Part shown: positions 42,958 to 53,985 of the stretch, piece by piece
How the letters are laid out: the number at the start of each line of letters is the position of its first letter
How positions within the stretch are numbered: position 1 is the stretch's first letter
Origin: Maylandia zebra
Lineage: Eukaryota > Chordata > Actinopteri > Cichliformes > Cichlidae
Direction: 5' to 3'
NCBI RefSeq assembly: GCF_041146795.1
Contig: NC_135184.1
Span: 4,606,967-4,670,966 of the forward strand
Length of the DNA stretch: 64,000 nt
Notes under the pieces: generated by a model
Told to the model about the DNA's origin: nothing
What the model saw: only the letters and a program-made list of their open reading frames with translations
The model's database searches: none
Program-made: the position numbers and the translations under genes

Positions 42958-43060
42958 AAATATCCTTAACTGAAACCAATCAATTCAATTCAATTCACTT
43001 CTATTTTATTTATATAGAGCCAAATCACAACAAAAGTCGCCTCAAGGCGCTTTATATATC
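42958..43060 (+). repeat. dispersed fish repeat (third copy)
   Basis: TCAATTCAATTCAATTCAC, TTTATTTATATAGAGCC, AAATCACAACAAAAG and CGCCTCAAGGCGCTTTATAT; same family as 19362-19450. Confidence 0.65.
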
Positions 43061-44611
43061 ATAAATAATATCATATATAATCGAACTCCATTTTGGTGCC
43101 CCCATTTATTGTTAAAACATATAAGCATCAGTGTTTTACTTATAAGTGATGAATGGAGAATACTAATATTTACTTCAATTACAATTATATGTCATTGAAA
43201 CAAAAAAAATATTCACAGTTCCACAAATTATATCCCTTTAAGTGACATTTAGAGACACATTCTTTCTCTAAGATCATGTCAGTGGATATAATTAGTCTCA
43301 GCTTGATAGTCAGATATGTTTTAAGAAATAAACTGTCAACAATTACAGAAAACTATTTACAATGTGTACAGTAACCTCAGTGGTACTAAATAACAGAGTT
43401 ATGAACAGACTGTCGATTCTGTGAAAATCAGAGCACTTAATTGTCTGCAGTGACTGTAGACTTTTGCACTGATCCCCTCTGTACTAGTTTAGTCAGTGTG
43501 GTTGACATTGAAAGTCCCACAAAGTGGGGTTCTCTGAAAGCAGAAACAATGTTTCACAATGTCCACAAGGGGTCAGTGTACACAATAAATTCGCCTCATA
43601 GCATATGGCTCGCAAATTTGCTAATAGTAAGGCACAAATATGGCAAAACTAGCAACAGTTAAACTAAAAAGCAGAACAGTCCTTTAACTTAATTCCTAAT
43701 ACAGCTGGGTGTAATTGTCACAAGACAGTACAGCTGCTGCTATTAAATTAGTGCTAAATAATTTTACCAACACAGTATGAAAAGTTTGGAATAGTCTATA
43801 GATGAGACTGTGGTGGACCACTGGAGGGCTCCACTCACACCCAGTTTTCTGGAAGTGTTGTTGCTGTGTTTTGGAGAGGAAAGTATTCAGTTGTGTGGTG
43901 ATGAGTAATAAACGAGCAGTGTTAATCAAGAGCTCTCGTGTCGTCTGTGTTCACCTCCACAAGACATATAATTTTAACAGTTACAAACAGTATCTTGCTA
44001 CTTAACCTGCTGATGAAATAACACTTACTGAGTCATTAATGCACACCATATGAAACTGCGTGAGAGCTGCAATGTTCTTCAACCACTCCCTTACTAATAT
44101 CCACTGTGTGCTAAGGGCATGGTCACTGAAGCAAAGTTCTTTTAAGTGCGCTTGATTATTGTCTCTAGACATACTGAGACAAAGTCAGAGAAGGAAAATG
44201 TAAACACCTCCTGCTATGACCAATAAAGGCGTGAGCTCTATATTCTCACACATTTATTAATATAAGAACTAACTGTCACAAGGAACTTGAACAACAAACA
44301 GGGGACAAAGGAAAAGACTTTATAAATCTCTGTTATTGTTGTTCAGTTTTCTTTTAGGAGCAATTAGAATTTTCTCTTTTGTAACTAAAAATATAAAAAA
44401 TATATGATCTGTATTTTCTCTCAGCTCAGTTATTCAGTATTTTATCTCTTTATATGCAGTATTTGAATCACTGAAATTAATAAAAAGATGAATTAATTTA
44501 GCAGACTTAGATTATTTAAAAGAGGTTTTAAAACACACTTAAAACAGTTAAAAATGAGAAACGAGCTCTGTTATAAGAAGTACTAATCCCACATTTTTCC
44601 TCCTCCCTAGA

Positions 44612-44861
44612 ATTAATCATAGCCTGATGACCCTTCCTCCTCTTCCTGCTTTCTGACTCAGCACCTACTGTCATATATTTCCTTCTTCCCTCCCCTTCAG
44701 GTCTGCACTTTGAACATGGGTGTAACCAACGTGCAGTGACGCAGAAGACGTGAGAGGAATGAATCACTGTAAAAGAAATTCTGGTTGTTTAGATCAGAGC
44801 TCAGACTAATTTCAGTTATGAGGAAGTGAAACTCACACAGTCACTGATACTGAGAGGAGAA
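44612..44861 (+). promoter_or_regulatory. conserved 5' flank of TRIM copy 4
   Basis: It shares TTCCTGCTTTCTGACTCAGC (TGACTCAGCA fits an AP-1/MARE half-composite), CCTCCCCTTC, GGGTGTAACCAAC and GTTGTTTAGATCAGAGC with the other copies; GGAAGTGAAACT is at 44822-44833 and a GAAACT-type inverted half-site just before it. No TATA box is obvious. Confidence 0.5.
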
Positions 44862-46538
44862 ATGGCGCAGAAAGGAGTTCAGCTGGACCAAGAAACTTTC
44901 TCTTGTTCGATCTGTTTGGATCTTCTGAAGGAGCCAGTGACTATTCCCTGTGGACACAACTACTGCATGAACTGTATTAATGGCTTTTGGGATGGAGAGG
45001 AAAAGAAGAAAAGCTACAGCTGCCCTCAGTGCAGACAGACTTTCACAGCGAGGCCTGTCCTGGTGAAAAACACCATGTTAGCAGTTTTAGTGGAGCAGCT
45101 GAAGAAGACTGGACTCCAAGCTGCTCCTACTGATCACTGCTATGCTGGACCTGAAGATGTGGCCTGTGATGTCTGCACTGGCATAAAGCTAAAAGCTGTG
45201 AAATCTTGTCTAGTGTGTTTGGTCTCTTACTGTGAGAAACACCTTCAGCCTCATTATGATGTGGCTCCATTAAAGAAACACAAGCTGGTGGAGCCCTCCA
45301 AGAAGCTTCAGGAGAACATCTGCTCTCGTCATGATGAGGTGATGAAGATGTTCTGCCGTACTGATCAGCAGAGTATCTGTTATCTCTGCTCTGTGGATGA
45401 ACATAAAGGCCACGACACAGTCTCAGCTGCAGCAGAAAGGACTGAGAGGCAGAGAGAGCTGGAGGTGAGTCGACAAAACATCCAGCAGAGAATCCAGGAC
45501 AGAGAGAAAGATGTGAAGCTGCTTCAACAGGAGGTGGAGGCCATCAATCAGTCTGCTGATCAAACAGTGGAGCACAGTGAGAAGATCTTCACTGAGCTGA
45601 TCCATCTCATCCAGAAAAGAAGCTCTGATGTGAAGCAGCAGATCAGATCCCAGCAGGAAACTGAAGTGAGTCGAGTCAAAGAGCTTCAGGAGAAGCTGGA
45701 GCAGGAGATCACTGAGCTGAAGAGGAAAGATGCTGAGCTGAAGCAGCTCTCACACACAGAGGATCACATCCAGTTTCTACACAACTACCCCTCACTGTCA
45801 GCACTCAGTGAGTCTACAGACTCATCCAGCATCAATATCCGTCCTCTGAGCTACTTTGAGGATGTGACAGCAGCTGTGTCAGAGGTCAGAGATAAACTAC
45901 AGGACATTCTGAGAGAGGAATGGACAAACATCTCACTGACAGTCACTGAAGTGGATGTTTCACTGTCAGATCCACCAGAGCCAAAGACCAGAGCTGGATT
46001 CTTAAAATATTTATGCAAAATCACACTGGATCCAAACACAGCACACACACAGCTGTTATTATCAGAGGGGAACAGACGAGTAACTTTAATGAATCATCAA
46101 CAGTCCTTTTTGGATCATCCAGACAGATTTACTGGATGGTGGCAGGTCCTGAGTGAACAGAGTCTGGCTGGACGTTGTTACTGGGAGGTGGAGAGGAAAG
46201 GGCGAGTTTATGTAGCAGTCGCATACAAGTACATCTGCAGAGCAAAGTGTGGAAATAAATGTGGATTTGGGCATAATGACAAATCTTGGGCATTACATTG
46301 TTCCAAAAACTGTTATACATTTTGCCATAACAACACTGAAACTCCCATTTCAGATGTTGGGTCCTCCAGAGTAGGAGTGTATCTGGATCACAGAGCAGGT
46401 ATTTTGTCCTTCTACAGTGTCTCCAAAACCGTGAGTCTCCTCCACAGAGTCCAGACCACATTCACTCAGCCGCTCTACGCTGGAGTAAGGTTTTACAACA
46501 GTTATGGAGATTTTGCTGAGTTCAATAAACCAAAATAG
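44862..46538 (+). CDS. TRIM protein copy 4 (RING, B-boxes, coiled coil, PRY/SPRY)
   Basis: Single-exon gene of 558 residues from the ATG at 44862 (GAGAAATGG context). The eight RING ligands are at the same positions as in copy 1 (C15 to C57, H32); B-box1-like and B-box2 ligands are all present. The B-box1 region (CTGIKLKAVKSCLVCLVSYC) is closest to copy 5. The coiled coil is nearly identical in DNA to copies 1, 3 and 5. The SPRY has the flanking LDPNTA and RVGVYLDHRAG blocks but a cysteine-rich middle unlike its relatives (YICRAKCGNKCGFGH, CSKNCYTFC). A probable ubiquitin E3 ligase with its own target range. AATAAA occurs within the last codons (46524-46529), upstream of the stop. Confidence 0.93.
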   Translation: MAQKGVQLDQETFSCSICLDLLKEPVTIPCGHNYCMNCINGFWDGEEKKKSYSCPQCRQTFTARPVLVKNTMLAVLVEQLKKTGLQAAPTDHCYAGPEDVACDVCTGIKLKAVKSCLVCLVSYCEKHLQPHYDVAPLKKHKLVEPSKKLQENICSRHDEVMKMFCRTDQQSICYLCSVDEHKGHDTVSAAAERTERQRELEVSRQNIQQRIQDREKDVKLLQQEVEAINQSADQTVEHSEKIFTELIHLIQKRSSDVKQQIRSQQETEVSRVKELQEKLEQEITELKRKDAELKQLSHTEDHIQFLHNYPSLSALSESTDSSSINIRPLSYFEDVTAAVSEVRDKLQDILREEWTNISLTVTEVDVSLSDPPEPKTRAGFLKYLCKITLDPNTAHTQLLLSEGNRRVTLMNHQQSFLDHPDRFTGWWQVLSEQSLAGRCYWEVERKGRVYVAVAYKYICRAKCGNKCGFGHNDKSWALHCSKNCYTFCHNNTETPISDVGSSRVGVYLDHRAGILSFYSVSKTVSLLHRVQTTFTQPLYAGVRFYNSYGDFAEFNKPK

Positions 46539-47019
46539 ACTGAACTCTTTCATATTGTTGTGGGTTTAAAGTCTGCATTTTATTTTCTCTCCATCATTTT
46601 TGCCAATTTCTACACTGCATAGAGTTCAGCTCTCAGTCAACCATTATGGGTGATACATTCTAGTTTTGTTAGGTGGTCTTCTTTCCTTTGTATATCTAGC
46701 CATGGAGCCTATCATTGCTCATGATGTTTTTTATTAACAAAAATGCTTCACCACATGAAAATGTAAACTTTTCTTTGCTCTAAATATTTAGGGAATATTT
46801 GTATTGATGTATTTGTATATCGTGTCTTCCACTTCATGGGCCTTAACAGTGAAATTAGGATTGTTTCCTTTATCACACAGAATTTATCATCACTTTGTAC
46901 GTTAGGAAAGAAATGCATAATTACATTTTATCTGTTTAGAAGACCTAACCTTTCTGTTTTTATTTTGTACATACACAAAAATATTAGCTATTCTGTGATC
47001 TTTTCTTTTACTTTAGCAT
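46539..47019 (+). other. 3' flank of TRIM copy 4
   Basis: CTTTCATATTGTTGTGGG, TTTAAAGTCTG and GCCATGGAGCCTATCA follow the pattern of the other TRIM 3' flanks. No gene. Confidence 0.6.
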
Positions 47020-47400
47020 GTGATTAATTTCAGCTGTTTTCCCACCTGTTTCTTGTGCCCTCGTCAACGTGTATGTATATATATATTGTCTCAGCCTCTC
47101 TGTTGTTGTCTCCCTCTGTCGGGTTGTCTGTTTGTCTTGCATTATGTTATTCCAGGTCTCAGGTTTCTTTTATGCTTCTGTTCATGTTGTCTTGTCACAG
47201 TTTTGATAGCTAATTTTAAGTTATCCCAGTTTAGATTTCAGTTTAGTTTTTCTCCAGCTTGCTTTGCCTTGTTTTCTGTTTGTGGATTCAGCCTAATAAA
47301 TGACTCGCCTTTTGTTTTCTCTCCCGTGTCTGCTTTTGGGTCCACACTGCAAACACACTGGCCCGCCCAGGCTTAACACTATTGTTCAACTACAAAGCTA
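47020..47400 (+). mobile_element. LTR-like T/C-rich sequence
   Basis: TGTATGTATATATATATTG, CTCTCTGTTGTTGTCTCCC and the ending GTGTCTGCTTTTGGGTCCAC resemble the ends of fish gypsy-type LTRs, like 22811-23130. No paired copy or duplication found. Confidence 0.3.
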
Positions 47401-47699
47401 TTTTGAGTTTTACTTTGTGCTTTGGAGTTGTGTGTCCTGCCCTGACAGGTTGTGCGGGAAACTCCCAGTAGATCAGCAAGTTTCTGACCAGCCCATGTGA
47501 AATCAATAACCACACCTTTTTCCACTTCACCTTTTGTAAAGTAAAATTATTTCTACTGTGATGGGACTGGACTGAAGTGGGGTCACTGAACATTTGAGGA
47601 CTAAGAAAATGATGTTAATCATATGCTTTGGCAATCACAAATCTCAACCCAGCAGCACACCTCTGGCAGATTTTGGACTGAAGAAAATGTTCTCACCAC

Positions 47700-49170
47700 C
47701 ATAATCAGAACACAAAATGAAGTATTTTTTTGTTGTTGTTTTTATAGAACTGTGTTCATTTCTCCTTTAGAGTTTCAGACACTTGCAGAATCAATATCAT
47801 GAAACACTGGAGCTATTCTAAAGGCACATGGTACACAAACAACTTAATAAAAAGCCTTTTCCTTTAATTTCCCATTCCCACTTGTCTTTGTTGCTGAGCT
47901 GGTTCTGATCTCTTGTGCTTCTGAAAAATGGCGTCTGAAGCTGTTTGGTCAGAAAACATTATGTATGACACAATAGAATCTTCAACCACGTGACTGAATA
48001 CTTTTTGTATCATTCTGAAGGTCCCTAGATCGTAGTATATAGAAGATGGTGGGGGGAAAAAACAAAAAACAAAAACACAATAAACAAACAACAACAACTT
48101 AGTTTTCAAACTTAGTCACTTGATTTCTGTCCCCCTATTTATTGTTAAAACATATAAACACAATTGTTGTACTTATAACTGATGAAAATGCTATATTATA
48201 AAACTCACTGTTACTTTAATATTTACCACTTATTTGAATAAAGATCATAAAACTGGAAACACAGCACTAAAAAAATATGGTTAACAATTACATACAATTA
48301 AAATGAAAAATACTGACAGGGCATCAAATTATTTAGCAAAACACACATAGAAAAACATTCCTTCTCCCAGGTCATGTTAATAAATAAAATTAGTGCCAGC
48401 TTGACAGTTACATGTGTTTGTTTTTTTTGTTTTTTTTAGAAATGAATGAAAACTATTTGTAATACACACAGTTTAGAGATACTGAATTACAGTTAATAGA
48501 GCATAAGCACATATTGTAGATTCTGCAACAATCAGAGCACCTTGTCTGCAGTCACTGTAGACCTCTGCACTAATGGGATGTGCATTTTTACCTTTATACT
48601 AGTTTTTATTCAGTGTGACTGACACTGAAGGTGACATTGTGCATGTCCTGTCTGTTTGGGCTCTATATTATCACAGATGAGAAAAGGTTTAGTACTGTAA
48701 GAGTTACAGTGGGATGCAAAAGTTTGGGCATCCTTGTTAATAGCCATTATTTTCCTGTATAAATCGTTGGTTGTTTCAATACAAAAATGTCAGTTAAATA
48801 TATCATATAGGAGACACACACAGTGATATTTGAGAAGTGTTTATTGGATTTACAGATTAACAAGGTTGCCCAAACAGCAGAGGGCAGCAAAAGATCAGTG
48901 TAAATTGCGTGGTGTCTGCACTGAGATGAAGGAAAAGAAGTTAAAATGCTCTATTATTGTTGCTAAATATTTATTTTTGAGCCAATTTGAATTTTCTTAT
49001 TTTTGTAACTAAAAATGTAAAACATATATGGTCTATATTTGTTCTTAGCTCAGTCTTTACAACCTATTCACTATTTTCTGTCTTTATATGGAGTATGTGA
49101 ATACCTAAAATGAATAAAATGATTAAACTAATTTAGAAGACTTGGTAGATTCTTTTAAAAAAGAATATTT
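47700..49170 (+). repeat. TRIM upstream segmental duplication, copy B (orphan)
   Basis: It aligns with 42550-44530 (see there) and, in part (48380-48560), with 58660-58810 upstream of TRIM copy 5. In the other copies the TRIM promoter follows; here similarity stops at about 49170 and repeats begin. The gene that should follow is missing or was displaced by about 9 kb of insertions. Confidence 0.7.
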
Positions 49171-49460
49171 GAACAGTCCCATAAAGTTGATTCTGTTCAT
49201 CTGGACGTGGCATTTTCAGTAGGAGAAACGTTTCATCGCTCATCCAAGTGACTTCTTCAGTCTCAGCTGACTGCAGGTTTCCCGAACCTTATAAACAGTA
49301 TATTTGAATAATGACTGAAACTAGGACCACTGACGAACAATGGGCTGTGAGGTCAGTTTCATAATCACTAATATGCAAACTGTCATGACCATTGATCAAT
49401 GACCACCGATTAATGACCATTAATTACCACGTATAAATCACGGCAATCCTCCTGGCACTT
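49171..49460. repeat. dispersed repeat with CATCCAAGTGACTTCTTCAG core
   Basis: GTTCATCTGGACGTGGCA, GAGAAACGTTTCATC, CTCATCCAAGTGACTTCTTC and CTGCAGGTTTCCCGAACC form a phrase common in fish genomes, possibly the terminal part of a Penelope-like element. It is followed by degenerate ATGACCA repeats at 49380-49430. Confidence 0.45.
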
Positions 49461-49596
49461 AACAGTGTACACTATATTACTCTGCTTGTGCTGTGAGACC
49501 CAATTCTATGGGTGGACCAGTTTTTGGTGCAGCCCGTTTTGGGGTTTGAAAGCCACAGAGACGCGGTGTTTAGAGAAAATGAGTTAATGTGATTAG

Positions 49597-50769
49597 TAGT
49601 GCTATCAATAGATTTAAAAAAAATTACCAATTAATCCCAAAATTTTCTGAAATTAATCGTGATTAATCGCAACTACTTGATAGCCTGGTTGCAATTACAT
49701 TTTTTCAACTTTGTATTTAAGGTTGTAACTGACATTTATGCAAAATAATTAAGTGAATGCAGAATAAACACAAAGAATGTATGCTTAAATTATAAAAAAA
49801 AAATGAATAGTTTTTTTAAGTCTTTTAACACAGGTTCTGTCCTGTGAAATACAACTTTAAAAAAACCTATATTCTAATAGGTAAGTATACACTAATATAT
49901 AATATATATTAGTGCTGCCAAACAATGAAAATGTTTCATCAAATTAATCACAGGGTTAATGTGGATACATTTTGATGAATTAGGATTAAATATCATTCAT
50001 TTTTATTCTATATTAGTCTATTCGTTTTGCATGAGCAAACAGACTCGAGAAAAAAGGGAAAATATATGCACTTAACATGTTTATTGAACTTCTTGAACAT
50101 TCATGTTAACAAAAACTCTGTAAATATTTATCCGCTCTCTCTGTCACTCTTGGGGAGGCATTTCAAGTCCTTGAAACGAGAAACCAAAGCTATGTAAAGC
50201 AAGTGTTCTCAACGACATTAATAGGTCTGCAGTTTGTTGCAATTCACTTGGCAATTGTGTCAGTCAATATGGCCGAGGTACACTTACTGAGTGCCCGATG
50301 CTCCATGAGTGGTTTGTCGCAAGCTGGGTGACGTGTTAGCCAAAGTACTAGCAGCATCCCCGAGTAACGTTTGCTTCACGCCAATGTGATATTTTAAGCT
50401 GGAAGTGGTTCGGTGAAAAGAAAATTCCTTCTTGCACAACGTGCATAATACTTTATGTCGGTCGACTGTTCTGTCTTGTTATTTTTTTAATACTCAAATT
50501 TCCAACTCAGAGGGCCAATGTGTGTTTATCATCTTCCATATTGAGTTGATTGGTTCAGCTGCCCATCACTACCAGATCAACTGCCCATTTGCGCAGGTGC
50601 GAAGGTAAGTCTACTTGGACAAACTGCCCAAAATGCGTTGACGGAAAAATGTCAGGGATTTTGAGTCATTCTGCAATCCAGATGCGCTAATTGCGTTTAA
50701 AACAAATTGAATCGTGTTGACAGTGATGGCGGATTAATTTGTGTTAACGCGTTAATTTTGACAGCACTA
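49597..50769 (-). mobile_element. hAT element with BED finger, decayed
   Basis: The ends TAGTGCTATCAA and (complemented right end) TAGTGCTGTCAAAATTAACG are flanked by GTGATTAG (49589-49596) and GTAATTAG (50770-50777), an 8-bp duplication with one mismatch. On the minus strand around 50345-50460 the phrase KVLCTLCKKEFSFHRTTSSL then KYHIG is a BED zinc finger of a ZBED-type hAT transposase. A second TIR-like start at 49908 (TTAGTGCTGCCAAACAATG) suggests that a related element is nested or that the left end is duplicated. No catalytic core remains. Confidence 0.75.
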
Positions 50770-50879
50770 GTAATTAGTGAATTGTACAGTACAGACTTTG
50801 CTGAGGAGCAGAGTAAACCAATAACTTGCTTAGCTGTGTCTACTGACTCTATCTCTGCCTGATGCACAGCAGTTTACCA

Positions 50880-51500
50880 GTTTTAGCGAGTTTTTGGAAG
50901 AAACAGCCAGGTGCCTTCATGGGGCGGCTGGTGACAATCTCACATCAGAGAACTACAAGGAGGCTGAGCTTATTCTGCTGAGAGCTGCTCAGAAAGACAG
51001 TTTCCCAGATGAGATGCAATGCCTGACCACTGGGAAACCAGTTCACTCATCCAGCCGTCTGTTTTGCCTAGACCTGGAATTTGATAAGTCACTTCAACTC
51101 ATAAGAGTAGGTGGTCGTCTGAGACGGTGCCATGATTTGGAAGCTGCTGTGATACATCCAGTAGTATTGGACCCTAAACATCCAGTCACCAGACTACTCA
51201 TCCGACAGGTTGACAGTGATTTGAAACACCCAGGAGGAGAGAGATTGTTTGCAGAATTGAGAAGGAAATACTGGATTCTTCGTGGCCATGAAGCCATAAG
51301 AAGTGAACAGCGCTCCTGCCCTGAGTGCCAAAAATGGAGAGCCCAACCTGTCAACCCAAAGATGGCTGACCTTCCCCTTGCATGCCTACGATTACATCAG
51401 CCAGCCTTCTTCTCAACAGGCATCGACTGCTTTGGGCCAATGCAGGTGAAGGTTGGTCGTCATCTCCACGACCAAAACGCCAATAGTCATAAACCATGAA
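50880..51500 (+). mobile_element. BEL/Pao retrotransposon integrase relic
   Basis: The open frame carries the H2C2 zinc domain and start of the integrase: LIRVGGRLRRC, HPVTRLLIRQ, HPGGERLFAELRRKYWILRG, CPECQKWRAQP, MADLPLACLRLHQPAF and GIDCFGPMQVKVGR. This order is typical of BEL/Pao elements. It is cut at both sides and lacks most of the catalytic core, so it is a fragment, although its frame is open for 200 codons. Confidence 0.8.
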
Positions 51501-51662
51501 CCGAAAGGAAAACAGACTAATAAACCACAATACAAAATCAAAACACTGGGCCACAGGCCCAGGACCGTAACACTTGGCTCCTTGAAAGTGCAATATAAAG
51601 AAATAAGGGGTTGCCCAATACTTTTGTACTGGTAACTGGATTTATTTTATCTGTTAGTTAGT
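51501..51662. other. short repeat junction
   Basis: AACACTGGGCCACAGGCCC and AGGACCGTAACACTTGGC resemble the CACTGGGTCAACGACCC run at 22105-22130 and may be an LTR end. Otherwise nothing recognised. Confidence 0.3.
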
Positions 51663-51925
51663 CTAAGAAGCTTGGAAAGAAAAGCGTCTGGACTTCTTTG
51701 AGTTGCTTGAAGACGTTTCACCTCTCATCCGAGAAGCTTCTTCAGTTCTAAGGTCAAATGGTGGAGATTGTGGATTGTGGCTGATTGTGACCCACACACG
51801 CTTTCACACCTTGGCTTATGTGATTAGGTAGAGGATCATCAGGGGGTCCTTTGTCCCTCTTTGGGGGAAACTCCCACTGGGTTTAAATCTGGGACTCTCC
51901 ACCATTTGACCCTTAGAACGGATAA
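51663..51925 (-). repeat. unclassified dispersed repeat (copy 2) with inverted ends
   Basis: AGAAGCTTGGAAAGAAAAGC to CGAGAAGCTTCTTCAG is the complement of 23541-23640. AGTTCTAAGGTCAAATGGTG on the left and CACCATTTGACCCTTAGAAC on the right form an inverted pair around GAGGATCATCAGGGGGTCC. Confidence 0.5.
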
Positions 51926-51941
51926 AGCGGATGAAGATGGA

Positions 51942-52330
51942 TGGACATCCAGACTCACTAAAAAGTTTGACTTTTGAACAAAAAAATCTGTATTTTTTAT
52001 TCTTCTTTGGAATTTTTAATCTCCTCTTCTGCATACCTTGGTTTGTAACAAGTGGTTATTTGAGTCATTTTTGCCTTCAAAACTGCTCAAAGTACTCTGG
52101 CCATTCTCCTCTGACCTCTAACATCAACAAAAAAATTTCTCCCAGAAATCTTCAGCTTAGTAGACTTTTTTTAGACCATTCTCTGTAGATCTTAGATATG
52201 GTTGTGCTAGAAAATCCAATAGATCAGCAAGTTTCTGAAATACTCAGACTGGACCATCTGACATCAAGAACCACGGCACTTTCACAGTCAGTTTGTAGGG
52301 TGGAACATTTCTATGTTGATGGGACTGGAC
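51942..52330. repeat. mosaic of dispersed repeats
   Basis: It begins with the repeat shared with 34960-35030, then carries GATCAGCAAGTTTCTGA and CATCAAGAACCACGGCAC, a common fish repeat text also present near 47470 and, degraded, at 42240-42560. No gene. Confidence 0.45.
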
Positions 52331-52377
52331 TGAAGCAGGCTCATAGAATATTTCACGAGTATGAAAATGGTGTGAAA

Positions 52378-52420
52378 CAAGGAATCATGCGCTTTGATGG
52401 CCAAAGCGCATGATTCCTTG
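52378..52420. repeat. perfect fold-back palindrome, 19-bp arms
   Basis: Arms 52378-52396 (CAAGGAATCATGCGCTTTG) and 52402-52420 are exact complements around ATGGC. It stands at the border between the mosaic repeat and a different GC-richer sequence that leads into the L1 fragment. Confidence 0.95.
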
Positions 52421-52620
52421 TGTTCCGTTTTGTTGGCTGTATTGTTTTACTCCTGCTGCTTTGACTCGCCTCACCTCGTTGGAGCTTTGGGTTTTACTTT
52501 GAGCCCTTTCTGGAGTATTATTTGCACTCCAGCTTCCGTGGCTGGCTAGGGCGATCCTCAGCTGCTTATCCGGCTGGTGCTAAGGAACTGATACTGCCTC
52601 CCCTGGTTGCTCCCGGTTTG

Positions 52621-53985
52621 TAAACTGCACTTTGTTAGAACAAACATCACAAGATTTTAAAAAATGGGCAACACTTCCAATCTCATTAGCAGGCAGAATA
52701 AATATAGTTAAAATACCAAGATTTCTCTATGTTTTCCAAATGGTTCCTGTTTTCATAACCAAATCAAGTTTCAAAGATTTAGATAGGTTAATAGCAACAT
52801 TTATTTGGAAAAATTCAAATCCCAGAATGGAAAAAACATTTTTGGAAGTACCAAAAGAGGCTGGTGGGCTAGGGTTGCCAAATTTTAGATTTTAATACTG
52901 GGCGGCTAATATCACCAAATTATTGCACTGGAAATATGTTTATGAAAATAGCGAGGGTGAGGCTTGGGTAAAAATGGAACTGATGTCTAATCCACTTCCC
53001 CTCTTAACCTCATCCCTAGCTCTAAATCAAAAACAGAAAATAACAAATCCAGTTGTAAGAACATCTATAAAAATATGGCTTCAATTCAGAAGGCACTTCT
53101 GTTTGCAACAGGTTAGTAATTTTTTTCCTGTTGCTTTTAACCCTTTTTTGCCATCCATTTCAGATAAAGCATTCCAAATTTGGCACAATAATGGTTTGAA
53201 GTTTTTTTAACAATTTATTTTCAGGAGAAACTTTTAACACCTTTGACGCTTTGATGAGAGATTACAATATACCAACCTCACATGTGTTTAGATATCTGCA
53301 AATATGAAGTTTTGCAAAAACATTGTTTCCTTCTTTCCCCTACCTACCTCCTAAAAATCAAGTGGATACTATTTTGGAAATGGATCCTTTTGGCAAAAGG
53401 CGAATCTCCAAACTGGTACAGAGCTTAAGGCCTATTACTTGGAAAAAAAAACTAAAAATAATTGGGAAAAAGACATTGGGGTGGATTTATCTGATGATGA
53501 GTGGAGATGTTGTTTGAATCGTATACATACTTCCTCCCTTTGCATTCGCCATGGTTTAATTCAGTCTAAAATTCTTCATCGTCTTCATTATACAAGAGAG
53601 AGGCTTTCAAAATTTTTCCCAGAAGCCGATCCTGCCTGTCCCAGGTGTGGACATAATCCAGCAAATGAGGGTCGCATGATGTGGTCTTGTCCGAACCTGG
53701 CTAATTACTGGGGAAATATTTCAAAGTATCATCTCACATCAGTGCGCAAAATTTAGTGCTTGATTTCCGCATTGGCATTTTTGGAGTTATGCCACCTCAA
53801 TATGAAATTAGTAAATCTCAGGAAAATGCCATAGCATTTGCTACATTGCTTGCCCGCAGACTTATTCTATTCCACTGGAAGTCTGATAAGGCTCCTTCAT
53901 GTATACAATGGCTAAAGGAGGTGCTTTTCTTTTTACCACTGGAAAAACTTTTTTTTTTTTTTGTATGTCCCGTTTGGATCTTTAG
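52621..53985 (+). mobile_element. L1-type ORF2 C-terminal relic
   Basis: Readable in several frames: FKKWATLPISLAGRINIVK, FLYVFQMVPVF, LIATFIWKNSNPRMEK, EAGGLGLPNF, YWAANITKLLHW, and the knuckle CPRCGHNPANEGRMMWSC, then IGIFGVMPP. These match the order in the intact L1 at 14667-16251 but belong to another subfamily. Stops and shifts (for example TAA at 52893 and the end near 53755) make it dead; the 5' part is missing. Confidence 0.82.

Larger units (their letters stand above)
42550..44530 (+). repeat. TRIM upstream segmental duplication, copy A
   Basis: It aligns in order with 47700-49170. Examples are ATTCTAAAGGCACA.GGTACACAAAC, TTATTGTTAAAACATATAA, GCTTGA(T/C)AGT.A.AT(A/G)TG, CAGAGCAC..AATTGTCTGCAG, TTTGTAACTAAAAAT and AGAC(T/C)TAGATTATTTAAAAGA. 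This copy leads into TRIM copy 4. Insertions specific to this copy include the dispersed repeat at 42958-43060 and about 1 kb near 43500-44330 where nothing is recognised. Confidence 0.7.

Noticed and set aside
49380-49430. CRISPR-like short spaced repeats (ATGACCA)
   Set aside because: Irregular, degenerate repeats in a eukaryotic dispersed element; no spacer structure.
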